DNA of 63,207 nt from an uncultured Lachnospiraceae bacterium (GTDB lineage: Bacteria; Bacillota; Clostridia; Lachnospirales; Lachnospiraceae): the NCBI GenBank assembly GCA_944381515.1, contig CALWLM010000035.1, positions 1 to 63,207 on the forward strand, read 5' to 3'. The notes below the pieces were generated by a model. It did no database searches. It had not been told where the DNA came from and saw only the letters and a list, made by a program, of their open reading frames with translations. Within the stretch, counting starts at the first letter, position 1. The number at the start of each line of letters is the position of its first letter. Below, in pieces: positions 27,138 to 35,075 of the stretch. A program made the position numbers and the translations under genes.

Positions 27138-28523
27138 TTAAAACCGGCCTTGATTCAGGATCATATCGCGATACCAATAGAAAGAATCCTTTTTGTAACG
27201 AGTCAGATCCAGCAGCGCATCGTCTGTGCGGTTGACATAGATAAAACCGTACCGTTTGCGGAAGCCTTCGTGAGTGGATATCAGATCCATTGCCGACCAT
27301 GGGCAGTAGGCGAATACCTCGACGCCTTCCTTCACTGCCTGGGCCAGCGCTGCAATGTGAGCTTCGTAATAGCGGATGCGCTCGGTGTCATGGACGGTGC
27401 CGTCGGCATTTAGGGTATCATAGAGTCCGATGCCATTTTCGGAAATCATGACAGGAAGATGGTAGCGGTCATAAACTTCTTTTAGTACGGCAGTAAATCC
27501 AAGAGGGTCGATTTCCCATCCGAAGGGCGTTTTCGAAGGATGGGGATTTTTTACTGTCTGAAAATGTCCGCCCACATGGAAAACGCTCTGCTGATCTGCG
27601 GCGGCCGTGCCGGGCATGACGGGAGCAGAGGCTTGCACTGTCATAGTAGCGTAATAGTTAAGGGAGATAAAATCCGGCTTAGCGCTGGCCAGCAGTTCCA
27701 TATCGCCGGGGGCGATTTCCGGCAGGGCGTTCTGCTGGCGCAAAATATTCCAGGCGTAGACGTTATATCGCCCATGGACGGCAAGGTCGAGATACAGCCA
27801 GTTTCGCATGGCCGCCGCATCACGGCTTGCCAGATAATCCTCCGGGCGGCTGCTGGCAGGATAGATAACGTTGATATTGGGAGCGGGGCCAATCTTGGCC
27901 GAGGGGGCCATCTGATGACAGAGGACCATAGCCTTGGCCTGTGCCAGCATCATGTTGTGGTTTCTTTGATACAGCTGTCTGGCAGATTGCCCGGAGCCTC
28001 CGGTACCTACAATCGCACCGGCCAAAATCATGACATTTTGCTCGTTGATGGTCAGGAAATAGGGTACTTTATCTCCATATTCCCGAAACAGTACCCGTGC
28101 AAAATCTGCGTAGGCATCGATGACAGCAGGATTGCTCCAGCCGCCTTGCGCCTCCAGCGCAGCAGGCAGGTCAAAGTGGTACATGGTTACGATAGGAGCA
28201 ATACCATAGCTGAGACAGGTATCAATGACATCGTGGTAATGAGCAATACCGGCAGCGTTTTCCTTTCCGTCCGGCAGAATGCGTGCCCAGCTGATTGAGA
28301 AACGGTATGCCCTGGCTTTCATCTCGGCCAGAAGGGTAATGTCCTCTTTGTAGCGGTGATAGTGGTCGCTGGCAACCGTAAAGTCTGCTGTGCCCTCCGG
28401 CACTGTTTTTATGTCCTGTACGCTGGGCGCCTTACCGTCCTCGGCAGCGGCGCCCTCGCACTGGTAGGCGCTGCTGCTGGCTCCCCAAAGAAAATCAGGA
28501 TCGAATGCAAAATTTTGTTTCAT
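27138..28523 (-). CDS. Glycoside hydrolase family 1, probable 6-phospho-beta-glucosidase (second copy)
   Basis: 461 residues. FLWGASSSAYQCEGA opens the barrel. The acid/base glutamate lies in INEQNVM and the nucleophile in ISENGIG, so this GH1 also has Gln after the catalytic Glu, like the copy at 21860. MYHFDLPAAL and CPWSAMDLISTHEGF are family segments. It stands alone without a PTS gene; it may share substrates with the EIIBC system or serve another transporter. The start is uncertain: the ATG at 28523 lacks a clear ribosome site, and a TTG at 28538 follows AGGA too closely. Confidence 0.9.
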   Translation of the reverse strand: MKQNFAFDPDFLWGASSSAYQCEGAAAEDGKAPSVQDIKTVPEGTADFTVASDHYHRYKEDITLLAEMKARAYRFSISWARILPDGKENAAGIAHYHDVIDTCLSYGIAPIVTMYHFDLPAALEAQGGWSNPAVIDAYADFARVLFREYGDKVPYFLTINEQNVMILAGAIVGTGGSGQSARQLYQRNHNMMLAQAKAMVLCHQMAPSAKIGPAPNINVIYPASSRPEDYLASRDAAAMRNWLYLDLAVHGRYNVYAWNILRQQNALPEIAPGDMELLASAKPDFISLNYYATMTVQASAPVMPGTAAADQQSVFHVGGHFQTVKNPHPSKTPFGWEIDPLGFTAVLKEVYDRYHLPVMISENGIGLYDTLNADGTVHDTERIRYYEAHIAALAQAVKEGVEVFAYCPWSAMDLISTHEGFRKRYGFIYVNRTDDALLDLTRYKKDSFYWYRDMILNQGRF

Positions 28524-28602
28524 AAATATTTGATGCAAATCCTATAATAACAGACAGTCAGGGAGCGGTTAATACCGATTTTGGGCCCTTGATATTTAAG
28601 AA

Positions 28603-28663
28603 AGAGACAGTCCGGTAAAATTCAGGCCTTTCCAAAGCCTTGAATCCAAGCCGGACTGTCTCT
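28603..28663. terminator. Long hairpin between divergent and convergent transcripts
   Basis: AGAGACAGTCCGG (28603-28615) and CCGGACTGTCTCT (28651-28663) are perfect 13-bp complements. An inner imperfect stem joins ATTCAGGC with GCCTTGAAT. It lies just after the stop of the minus-strand lipoprotein gene and probably ends it, although the T run is weak. Confidence 0.65.
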
Positions 28664-28670
28664 TCTGTAA

Positions 28671-29195
28671 TTACTTATACTCGTTGAAGGCGTTTATGAC
28701 TTCTTCGGAAGGGCTGCCTACCAGTACGTATTTGCCATTTACTGCTGCAGCACTTATCCCAAAGCCTTCCATGCCCTCCAGCTCAACGCTTTCGCCGGCG
28801 GCCAGCTTCTGGTAGGAATCGGAGCTCTCGTCAAACTCGTAGATTTCTACATCGCCGTATTTGAAGCCGGACTCGGCTCCGATCATTTCGGCGGCCATTT
28901 CCGTGCGTTCGCCAGTCAGCAGACCGAGGCCTAACAGATAATCCTCCATGGACTGTCCGGCTGCATTTCCCTGGGTGTCGGCTGCGGTAGTCTCAGCCAC
29001 GGTCTCGGCTGCGGTAGTTTCGGCAGCCGTCGGGGCCTCCGTTTCAGCCGCAGTAGGCGCTTCCGTCTCGGTTCCTTCGGTCTCGGCTGCCGCCGCAGTG
29101 GTTGCAGCTGCCGACGTCTCGTCGCTCGAACCGCAGGCGGCAAGAAGGGAGACGCACAGCAGAAGACACAAGATAAGAGCTAGATTTTTTTTCAT
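28671..29195 (-). CDS. Small lipoprotein with a Thr/Glu/Ala-rich linker
   Basis: 174 residues. The signal peptide ends in lipobox LAAC with Cys21. Residues about 22-75 are a low-complexity linker rich in Thr, Glu and Ala with repeated EAPTAAET units. The C-terminal domain (about 80-174) contains MEDYLLGLGLLTGERTEM and AVNGKYVLVG and has no family I recognise. It is anchored outside the membrane by lipid. AAGGAGG precedes the ATG. It diverges from the GntR operon, but the promoter in between reads toward gntR. Confidence 0.8.
   Translation of the reverse strand: MKKNLALILCLLLCVSLLAACGSSDETSAAATTAAAAETEGTETEAPTAAETEAPTAAETTAAETVAETTAADTQGNAAGQSMEDYLLGLGLLTGERTEMAAEMIGAESGFKYGDVEIYEFDESSDSYQKLAAGESVELEGMEGFGISAAAVNGKYVLVGSPSEEVINAFNEYK
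29017..29064 (-). repeat. 24-base in-frame repeat in the lipoprotein linker
   Basis: Two adjacent 24-base units (29017-29040 and 29041-29064) encode the same octapeptide (EAPTAAET in shifted register) with several synonymous third-base changes. Confidence 0.75.
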
Positions 29196-29292
29196 GTTAC
29201 TTCTCCTCCTTTATATTTTATGTTGCTTTCTTATGTTAACATAAGAAAGCGTCTTATGCAATGGACTTACTTGGAAATCTGAAAATTTAATA

Positions 29293-29321
29293 TTGACACC
29301 GTATATATATGGTGTTATATT
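29293..29321 (+). promoter_or_regulatory. Promoter of the GntR-ABC operon
   Basis: TTGACA (29293-29298) and TATATT (29316-29321) are separated by exactly 17 bases. Confidence 0.85.
29296..29315 (+). promoter_or_regulatory. GntR operator inside the promoter spacer
   Basis: ACACC and GGTGT flank GTATATATAT, making a 20-base near-perfect palindrome that starts in the -35 element and ends at the -10. This is where a YtrA-type repressor would block RNA polymerase. Confidence 0.75.
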
Positions 29322-29343
29322 GTATATAGATGATATATACAAT
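29319..29343 (+). promoter_or_regulatory. Second inverted repeat at the transcription start
   Basis: ATTGTATATA (29319-29328) and TATATACAAT (29334-29343) are perfect complements with a five-base centre, overlapping the -10 and the likely +1. It may be a second operator or a 5' RNA hairpin. Confidence 0.6.
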
Positions 29344-29405
29344 ATTTTCACCACGACGTGACGACGCGGGGAAGGAAGGTAGGGTAATATCACCACAAAA
29401 GAACG

Positions 29406-29428
29406 GAGGCCATTACCGGTAAGGCCTC
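29406..29428 (+). other. Leader hairpin upstream of gntR
   Basis: GAGGCC and GGCCTC flank the palindrome TTACCGGTAA with one bulged base. It lies about 30 bases before the GTG start and could influence translation or mRNA stability. Confidence 0.5.
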
Positions 29429-29459
29429 TGGATCGGGCCCTTTAGGAAGGAAGACGCGC

Positions 29460-29837
29460 GTGAATATTATTATCAGTAATTCCAGTGGAAAACCAATTTA
29501 CGAACAGATTATGACGCAGATCAAGCAGATGATCATGAGCGGGGAGCTGAAGGCGGGGGATCCGCTGCCTTCCATGCGCCTGCTGGCCAAGGAGCTTCGT
29601 ATTAGTGTGATTACGACCAAACGGGCGTATGAGGAGCTGGCCAGAGACGGCTTTATCACCAATGTGGTGGGCAAGGGAAGCTTCGTGGCAGAGACCAACC
29701 AGGAGCTGATGCGGGAAGAGAATCTGCGGGAGATCGAGGACAGGCTGCGGGGAGCAGTGAACCGGGCCAGGGTGGCCGGGGTGTCCAGAAAGGAGTGCCA
29801 GGAAATGTTTGATTTGCTTTGGGAGGATGAAGAATGA
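29460..29837 (+). CDS. GntR-family regulator (YtrA type)
   Basis: 125 residues, the short YtrA form of GntR. The winged helix-turn-helix (about 8-75: PIYEQIMTQIKQMIMSGELK, LPSMRLLAKELRISVITTKRAYEELARDGFI) is followed by a short helical dimerisation tail rather than a ligand domain. The start is GTG after AGGAAGGA. It overlaps the next ABC ATPase gene by four bases (ATGA). Small GntR proteins of this type usually repress their own ABC transporter operon, which fits the palindrome in the promoter. Confidence 0.92.
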   Translation: MNIIISNSSGKPIYEQIMTQIKQMIMSGELKAGDPLPSMRLLAKELRISVITTKRAYEELARDGFITNVVGKGSFVAETNQELMREENLREIEDRLRGAVNRARVAGVSRKECQEMFDLLWEDEE

Positions 29838-30703
29838 AGGACGCTGTTGTGGTGAAGGACGTCACCAAGAGATATAAGGGCTTTACCCTCGACCATGCTA
29901 GCTTTCGCGTGCCCCAGGGAAGCATTGTGGGCTTTGTGGGAGAAAACGGAGCAGGCAAGAGCACGACGATACGGGCTATATTGGATCTGATCCGTCTGGA
30001 CGGCGGAGAGGTGGAAGTCCTGGGGCTTAATGCGCAGGAAAGGCAGGACGCCGCCTGGCGGGAAAATATCGGAGCGGTCTTTGATACCGGCCATATTCCG
30101 GATTATCTGACGGTCGAGCAGATTGACCGGGTGATGGGAGCCGTATACAGGCAGTGGGAGAGGGATACCTTTCAGAATTTTGTGCGTCGCTTTTCGCTGC
30201 CGGCAAAGAAAAAATACAAGGATTTTTCTCGCGGAATGCGGATGAAGCTGTCCCTGGCGGTGGCCATGAGCCATGGGGCGAGGTTATTGGTACTGGATGA
30301 AGCGACCAGCGGCTTGGACCCCATTGTGCGGGATGAGATTCTGGATCTCTTCCTGGAGTTCATCCAGGAGGAGGATCACAGCATATTGATTTCCACCCAT
30401 ATCCTCAGCGACCTGGAAAAGGCGGCGGACTATATCGTCTTTATCCATCAGGGCAGAGTTCTTTTTGAGGAAGAGAAGGATCGTCTGCTGGAGAATTACG
30501 GGATCGTTCACTGCACGGCGGAGCAGGCAGAAAGACTGCCCCAGGAGCTCACGGCGGGGCGCAGGGACAACCGGTTTGGGACTGACGTGCTGGTGCGCGA
30601 CCGCAGGAAGGCGGCGATGCAGTTTCCGGGGCTTGCCTTGGATCCGGCCAGCATCGAGGACATTATGCTGTATCTGGCAAAGAAGGAGGGCAGAATATCA
30701 TGA
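29834..30703 (+). CDS. ABC transporter ATP-binding protein
   Basis: 289 residues. Walker A is GENGAGKST (about residue 36), the signature region is FSRGMRMKLSLAVAM with Ser-Arg-Gly-Met in place of the canonical LSGGQ, and Walker B is LLVLDEATSGLDP. The C-terminal 70 residues are the extra domain often seen in drug and antibiotic exporters. It is translationally coupled to gntR upstream and to the permease downstream. The likely role is export or resistance to a cell-envelope-active compound; the substrate is unknown. Confidence 0.93.
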   Translation: MKDAVVVKDVTKRYKGFTLDHASFRVPQGSIVGFVGENGAGKSTTIRAILDLIRLDGGEVEVLGLNAQERQDAAWRENIGAVFDTGHIPDYLTVEQIDRVMGAVYRQWERDTFQNFVRRFSLPAKKKYKDFSRGMRMKLSLAVAMSHGARLLVLDEATSGLDPIVRDEILDLFLEFIQEEDHSILISTHILSDLEKAADYIVFIHQGRVLFEEEKDRLLENYGIVHCTAEQAERLPQELTAGRRDNRFGTDVLVRDRRKAAMQFPGLALDPASIEDIMLYLAKKEGRIS

Positions 30704-31338
30704 AGGGGCTGCTTTTAAAGGATCTGTATGGAATAAAGGCCAGCGGCAAGGCATACCTGTCGTCGGTCCTGATCTTTGTGGTGCTGAGCTTTGCGCTTCG
30801 CAATGTGGCCTATATGGGGGCGATGATAACGATACTGATGGGGAGCCTTCCCCTTAATATTCTGACCGGGGACGAGGCCTGCGTCTGGGCCCGCTATGCC
30901 ATGACCATGCCGGTGAAGCGCTCGCAGTTAGTCACGGTGAAATACCTTCTGCTCTGCCTCATTGTTCCCCTGGCAATAGCCGCTACCATGGCGGTGGGAG
31001 CCGTGCTGGGAGCCGTTCTCCATACTTCCCTGATCGAGAGCGTAATCATTGCCCTGGCCTGCGGGGCCATCTCCCTCTTTTCCATGTCCTTCAGCCTGAT
31101 GTGCTGCTTCTGGCTGGGGACGGAAAAAGCGAGGATACTGACGGCCGTCTCTTATATGCTCCCGATGTTCCTCGTCTATGGCGTTTATTTCTTATTCCAG
31201 CGGGGGGAGATTGCACTGGCCGATGTGACGGCAGAGCAGCTGGCGGCAGCCGCAGTCCTGTGCCTGGTTGCGGCAGCGGTTTTTGCCATCCTGTTCTGGC
31301 GGATCAGCTGCCGGATCATAAATAAGCGCGATCTGTAA
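30700..31338 (+). CDS. ABC-2 type membrane permease
   Basis: 212 residues with six hydrophobic segments and a short N-terminal cytosolic stretch (MKGLLLKDLYGIKASGKAYL). That N-terminus and the VWARYAMTMPVKRSQLVTVKYL segment are typical of ABC-2 family permeases paired with YtrA-type regulators. The start overlaps the ATPase stop by four bases. The three proteins GntR, ATPase and permease form one operon closed by the terminator at 31340-31389. Confidence 0.88.
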   Translation: MKGLLLKDLYGIKASGKAYLSSVLIFVVLSFALRNVAYMGAMITILMGSLPLNILTGDEACVWARYAMTMPVKRSQLVTVKYLLLCLIVPLAIAATMAVGAVLGAVLHTSLIESVIIALACGAISLFSMSFSLMCCFWLGTEKARILTAVSYMLPMFLVYGVYFLFQRGEIALADVTAEQLAAAAVLCLVAAAVFAILFWRISCRIINKRDL

Positions 31339-31339
31339 T

Positions 31340-31389
31340 AAAGGCCCGCAAAGGAAGGGCGCTGTCGCAAGCCCTTCCCGCGGGCCTTT
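31340..31389 (+). terminator. Two-part terminator after the ABC operon
   Basis: AAAGGCCCG (31340-31348) pairs with CGGGCCTTT (31381-31389). Inside it GGAAGGGC pairs with GCCCTTCC. It lies between convergent genes; a clear T run is lacking on the plus strand beyond the stem. Confidence 0.75.
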
Positions 31390-31431
31390 CGGTATTTATA
31401 ACAGACGCTTATGAATTGCTTATGACAGGCA

Positions 31432-31461
31432 GCTGCATCAAATAGACGGCTGCATCAAATA
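31432..31461. repeat. 17-base-period direct repeat across the mgtE stop codon
   Basis: GCTGCATCAAATA occurs at 31432-31444 and 31449-31461. The second copy contains the mgtE stop (31455-31457 on the minus strand). Confidence 0.8.
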
Positions 31462-32810
31462 TGCAGTACGGCTGTGGCAATCTGGAAATAGACCATCAGG
31501 GAAATGGCGTCTACGATAGTCGTGATAAAGGGGCTGGCCATAACGGCCGGATCGAAGCCGATTCGCTTGGCCAGGATCGGCAGAGTGCATCCGATGACCT
31601 TGGCGGCCAGGACGGAAACAATCAAAGTGGAGCAGACCACCAGAGCGATTATCGGGGAGATGCGGTCGATCACCATCATCTTAATAAAATTGGCGACGGC
31701 CAGGGTAATGCCGCAGGCCAGAGCTACCAGGACTTCCTTGAGGACGATTTTGGGAGTGTCGGAGTATTCGATTTCACCCAGAGCCATACCGCGGATGATA
31801 CTGACGGAGGACTGACCTCCCGCGTTGCCGCCGGTGTCCATTAGCATGGGAATAAAGGCGGTCAGCACCACATAGGCACCCAGAGCCTCCTCATAGTGGG
31901 TGATAATAGCGCCGGTGAAAGTGGCGGAGATCATCAGAAGCAGCAGCCAGGGAATGCGCTTCTTCCAGGTTTCAAAGACGCCGGTTTTCATGTAAGGCTT
32001 GTCTGTGGGGGTGATGGCGGCCATCATCTCGATGTCTTCGGTATTTTCTTCCTGCATAACATCCATGGCGTCGTCAATGGTGACAATACCCACCAGGCGC
32101 TTTTCCTGATCGACCACCGGCAGGGCCAGATAATCGTATTTGTCAAATTGCCGGGCTACCTGTTCCTTGTCTTCCAGAGTGGTGACATAGGTAACGTTTT
32201 TCTCCATAATGTTGCCGATCAGATCGTCCGGCTCGGCTAACAGCAGGGTGCGCACGGAGACGACGCCGATCAGATGGCGGTCCTTGTCGGTGACGTAACA
32301 GGTATAGATAGTTTCCTTGTCTTCCCCGGTACGGCGAATTCGGGTGAAAGCGTCGTTTACGGTCATATCAGCCTTCAGGCTGACATATTCGATGGTCATA
32401 ATGCTCCCGGCGGAATCGTCGGGATATTTTAAAATCTCGTTGATCTGCCGGCGTGTCTCCGGATCGGCCTGAATCAGAATTCTCTTGACTACGGAAGCGG
32501 GCATTTCTTCAATTATATCCACCGCGTCGTCCAGATACATTTCATCCAGGACCTCTTTCAGCTCGCGGTCGCTGAAGGCGGAAATCAAAAATTCCTGCTC
32601 GTCGCCGTCCATTTCGACAAAAACCTCAGCTGCCATGTCCTTGGGAAGGATGCGGTACAGTAAAGGCAGCTGCTCTCTGGGAACATCCTCAAAAACCAGC
32701 GCGATATCCGCAGGTTCCATGGAAGAAAAAATGGATTTGAGCTCACGGTAACGCTTGGCAGAGAGCATCTGCTCGATTTCTTCGGCTGCATAATTGACTT
32801 TATGTTCCAT
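31455..32810 (-). CDS. mgtE: Magnesium transporter MgtE
   Basis: A 451-residue magnesium channel of the cytoplasmic membrane. The cytosolic N domain of helical repeats is at about 1-130, and a pair of CBS domains at about 131-255 senses Mg. A connecting helix leads to five transmembrane helices (about 285-451) with the pore motif PMLMDTGGNAGGQSS. The length matches the family. GAGGTGAACC precedes the ATG. Upstream on the same strand are a consensus promoter and an M-box riboswitch with a terminator, so low Mg should raise expression. Confidence 0.96.
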   Translation of the reverse strand: MEHKVNYAAEEIEQMLSAKRYRELKSIFSSMEPADIALVFEDVPREQLPLLYRILPKDMAAEVFVEMDGDEQEFLISAFSDRELKEVLDEMYLDDAVDIIEEMPASVVKRILIQADPETRRQINEILKYPDDSAGSIMTIEYVSLKADMTVNDAFTRIRRTGEDKETIYTCYVTDKDRHLIGVVSVRTLLLAEPDDLIGNIMEKNVTYVTTLEDKEQVARQFDKYDYLALPVVDQEKRLVGIVTIDDAMDVMQEENTEDIEMMAAITPTDKPYMKTGVFETWKKRIPWLLLLMISATFTGAIITHYEEALGAYVVLTAFIPMLMDTGGNAGGQSSVSIIRGMALGEIEYSDTPKIVLKEVLVALACGITLAVANFIKMMVIDRISPIIALVVCSTLIVSVLAAKVIGCTLPILAKRIGFDPAVMASPFITTIVDAISLMVYFQIATAVLHI

Positions 32811-32844
32811 GGTTCACCTCGCAATTCAAAATAATATTGTGAAA

Positions 32845-32868
32845 CCCCGACGGCGTCTGCCGGCGGGG
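32845..32868 (-). other. Second hairpin in the mgtE leader
   Basis: On the minus strand CCCCG.CGGC and GCCG.CGGGG form an imperfect stem followed by TTTC. It lies between the M-box terminator and the mgtE ribosome site. Its role is unclear. Confidence 0.4.
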
Positions 32869-32877
32869 TCTGTGCGC

Positions 32878-33050
32878 AAAAAATATAAAGGCCCGCCGTT
32901 CAAGCTTTAGCATCACAGGGCCTGTCATTGCGTTAAACGATGCCTTGTTCATTCGACATCGCCTGTTGACCAGCGCATAGTGTCTCCACTATTTTGCGGC
33001 AGCAACCTAAATCCCTGTGGTAGCCTTACCTACCGGAAACTGGTTTCTTA
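32878..33050 (-). promoter_or_regulatory. M-box magnesium riboswitch upstream of mgtE
   Basis: The minus strand shows the ykoK-leader core: GGTAGGTAAGGCTACC, CACAGGGATTTAGGTTGCTG, CCGC and GGTCAACAGGCG in order. The 3' end forms a terminator, AGGCCC (32928-32933) with GGGCCT (32889-32894), followed by a T-rich tract. High Mg should favour termination before mgtE. The 5' limit is inferred from the promoter. Confidence 0.88.
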
Positions 33051-33057
33051 CCCTTTC

Positions 33058-33086
33058 ATCATAGGCATTTTATGCCGCCTTGTCAA
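33058..33086 (-). promoter_or_regulatory. Promoter of the M-box/mgtE transcript
   Basis: On the minus strand TTGACA (33086-33081) and TATGAT (33063-33058) have a 17-base spacer. Confidence 0.85.
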
Positions 33087-33216
33087 GGCGATTTGCGTTA
33101 AATCTATCGTAAAAAAACAGGAATATTTATCCGGGAATGAAGCAAAATAAATCAGAGGATAAGACGGAGAGCTTTTTTGTCAAAGCCAGGAAAAATAAGG
33201 AAAGAGAGGAGAAGGA

Positions 33217-34695
33217 ATGGCCGAGCAAAAGAAGGACCAGGAATTACAGAGGCTGATGAAGCAGAAAATAGCAGCCAGTCTTGCCGAGAACAAGATGGTT
33301 TTTGGCAGAATTTTTGCACCGGACAAAAATTATGATATTATCGAACGAAATCTTGAGGTGGGCGGCAGAGCGGCGGTTATGTATATGCTTGACGGCTTTA
33401 CCGATGCGGGCGCGCTGCAAAGAACCATTCAGGCGATCTGCAGCGTGAAGGAGGCGGACATGCCGGCGGATGGAAAGCAGTTCATGGAGAGACATCTTCC
33501 TTACGGGGAGGTGGGGACTCTTGATAATATGGAGGCCGTGGCCTCTGCCTTTTTGGCCGGGATTACCTGCCTTTTTATTGACGGATACGCCCAGTGCATG
33601 ATCATGGACTGCCGGGAATACCCGTCGCGGGGCGTGCAGGAGCCGGAGAAGGATAAGGTGCTCAGGGGGTCTCGGGATGGCTTCGTGGAGACGCTGATTT
33701 TTAACACAGCTCTGATCCGGCGCAGAATCCGCGACCCGCGTATGACGGTGGAGATCCTGCAGGTGGGCCGCCGCTCCCGCACCGATGTGGCGATCTGCTA
33801 CATGGATGGGGAGGCGGACGAGTCCATTCTGGCCCATGTGAAAAAACGGCTGGCGGATCTTAAGGTGGACGCCCTGACGATGAATCAGGAGAGCATGGCG
33901 GAATGCCTGTATAAGGGAAAGTGGTACAATCCCTTTCCCAAGTTCAAGTTTTCGGAGAGACCGGATACGGCGGCGGCCTGCATCCTCCAGGGCAGCATTA
34001 TTATCCTGGTGGACAATTCCCCGGCGGCGATGATTCTGCCCTCGTCAATCTTTGATGTGATCGAGGAGGCGGACGATTATTATTTTCCGCCGATTACCGG
34101 AACGTATCTGCGGCTGACCCGCTTCGCCACCTCCTTTGTGGCCCTTTTCCTGACGCCGGTTTATCTTTTGATGATGGCTCATCCGGAGAGCGTGCCCCAG
34201 TGGCTGCAGTTTTCCCTGGTTTCGGACAATATCTCCGTCCCCCTTCTTCTGCAGCTTTTGATCCTGGAATTTGCCATCGACGGACTGCGGCTGGCTTCCA
34301 TTAATACGCCTACGATGCTGTCCACCCCTTTAAGCGTCATTGCGGCCATCGTGATGGGGGATTATGCGGTGCAGTCGGGGTGGTTTAATTCAGAGATTAT
34401 GCTTTATATGGCCTTTGTGGCTATGGCCAATTACTCGCAGGCCAGTTTTGAGCTGGGATACGCTCTGAAATTCATGCGGATTATCCTGCTGCTTTTGACC
34501 ACCTTCCTGGATGTGTGGGGCTTTATCATCGGCGTCATTTTGGTGGGGGCGGCCATTGCCGGCAACCGGACCGTGGGCGGGCGCAGCTATCTGTATCCGC
34601 TGATTCCCTTTAACAGAAAGGAATTGATGAAGAGACTTTTCCGGGTGCGTATCGCTCACAGCTACAGGGACGGCGGAGAAGAAAAGGATTCCTGA
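33217..34695 (+). CDS. spoVAF: Stage V sporulation protein AF (GerA-family membrane protein)
   Basis: 492 residues. A cytosolic region of about 290 residues contains RDGFVETLIFNTALIRRRIRDPRMTVEILQVGRRSRTDVAICY, here paraphrased as the FVETI..RRRIRDP and VGRRS-x-TDV motifs. Both are much closer to SpoVAF than to other GerA-type A subunits. Four or five membrane helices follow (about 300-470). SpoVAF sits in the spore inner membrane and helps release dipicolinic acid and start germination. It normally clusters with spoVAC-D-E genes; here it is alone. GGAGAAGG precedes the ATG. Confidence 0.88.
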   Translation: MAEQKKDQELQRLMKQKIAASLAENKMVFGRIFAPDKNYDIIERNLEVGGRAAVMYMLDGFTDAGALQRTIQAICSVKEADMPADGKQFMERHLPYGEVGTLDNMEAVASAFLAGITCLFIDGYAQCMIMDCREYPSRGVQEPEKDKVLRGSRDGFVETLIFNTALIRRRIRDPRMTVEILQVGRRSRTDVAICYMDGEADESILAHVKKRLADLKVDALTMNQESMAECLYKGKWYNPFPKFKFSERPDTAAACILQGSIIILVDNSPAAMILPSSIFDVIEEADDYYFPPITGTYLRLTRFATSFVALFLTPVYLLMMAHPESVPQWLQFSLVSDNISVPLLLQLLILEFAIDGLRLASINTPTMLSTPLSVIAAIVMGDYAVQSGWFNSEIMLYMAFVAMANYSQASFELGYALKFMRIILLLLTTFLDVWGFIIGVILVGAAIAGNRTVGGRSYLYPLIPFNRKELMKRLFRVRIAHSYRDGGEEKDS

Positions 34696-34729
34696 GAAGG
34701 CGCCGCCGGCTTCAATAAAGGATTGCGTC

Positions 34730-34758
34730 TTGACAGAGCCATGGGGAGAATATAAAAT
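34730..34758 (+). promoter_or_regulatory. Promoter of feoAB
   Basis: TTGACA (34730-34735) and TAAAAT (34753-34758) have a 17-base spacer. I do not see a convincing Fur box over it. Confidence 0.75.
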
Positions 34759-34797
34759 GTTTGATGAAAAGGCAATGTAAGAAATTGCAATCACTGG

Positions 34798-34825
34798 GCA
34801 GGCAGGTGTGTTAACGCCTGCCTGC
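34798..34825 (+). other. Perfect hairpin in the feoA leader
   Basis: GCAGGCAGG (34798-34806) and CCTGCCTGC (34817-34825) are perfect 9-bp complements with a ten-base loop holding GTTAAC. No T run follows. It ends about 10 bases before the GGGAGGA ribosome site. Confidence 0.6.
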
Positions 34826-34847
34826 GGTTATGTCGGGAGGACTACGA

Positions 34848-35075
34848 ATGAAATTGAGCGAGGGAGAGATCGGGAAAACCTACGAGGTGGAAAAGATCGA
34901 TAATACGGAGCAGGTCACCCGTCGCCTGGAGGCGCTGGGAATGACCGGACATGCCGGGATAAAGGTACTGAATAAAAAGGAAAAGGGAAGCATGATTATC
35001 AAAGTCAGAGGAACACGATGGGCCATAGGAAGGCGTATCGCTGACGGAATCACGGTCAGGGAGGCACAGGGATGA
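34848..35075 (+). CDS. feoA: Ferrous iron transport protein A
   Basis: A 75-residue SH3-like protein that assists FeoB at the cytosolic face. G-x-T-Y-E-V, RRLEALGMTGHAGIKVLNKK and AIGRRIADGITV fit the FeoA fold. The ATG at 34848 is chosen because GGGAGGA lies properly upstream; an in-frame ATG at 34830 overlaps that site. Its stop overlaps the feoB start (ATGA), so the two are translationally coupled. Confidence 0.93.
   Translation: MKLSEGEIGKTYEVEKIDNTEQVTRRLEALGMTGHAGIKVLNKKEKGSMIIKVRGTRWAIGRRIADGITVREAQG

Noticed and set aside
34730-34847. Fur box over the feoA promoter
   Set aside because: No 19-base palindrome close to the GATAATGATTATC type was found by eye.
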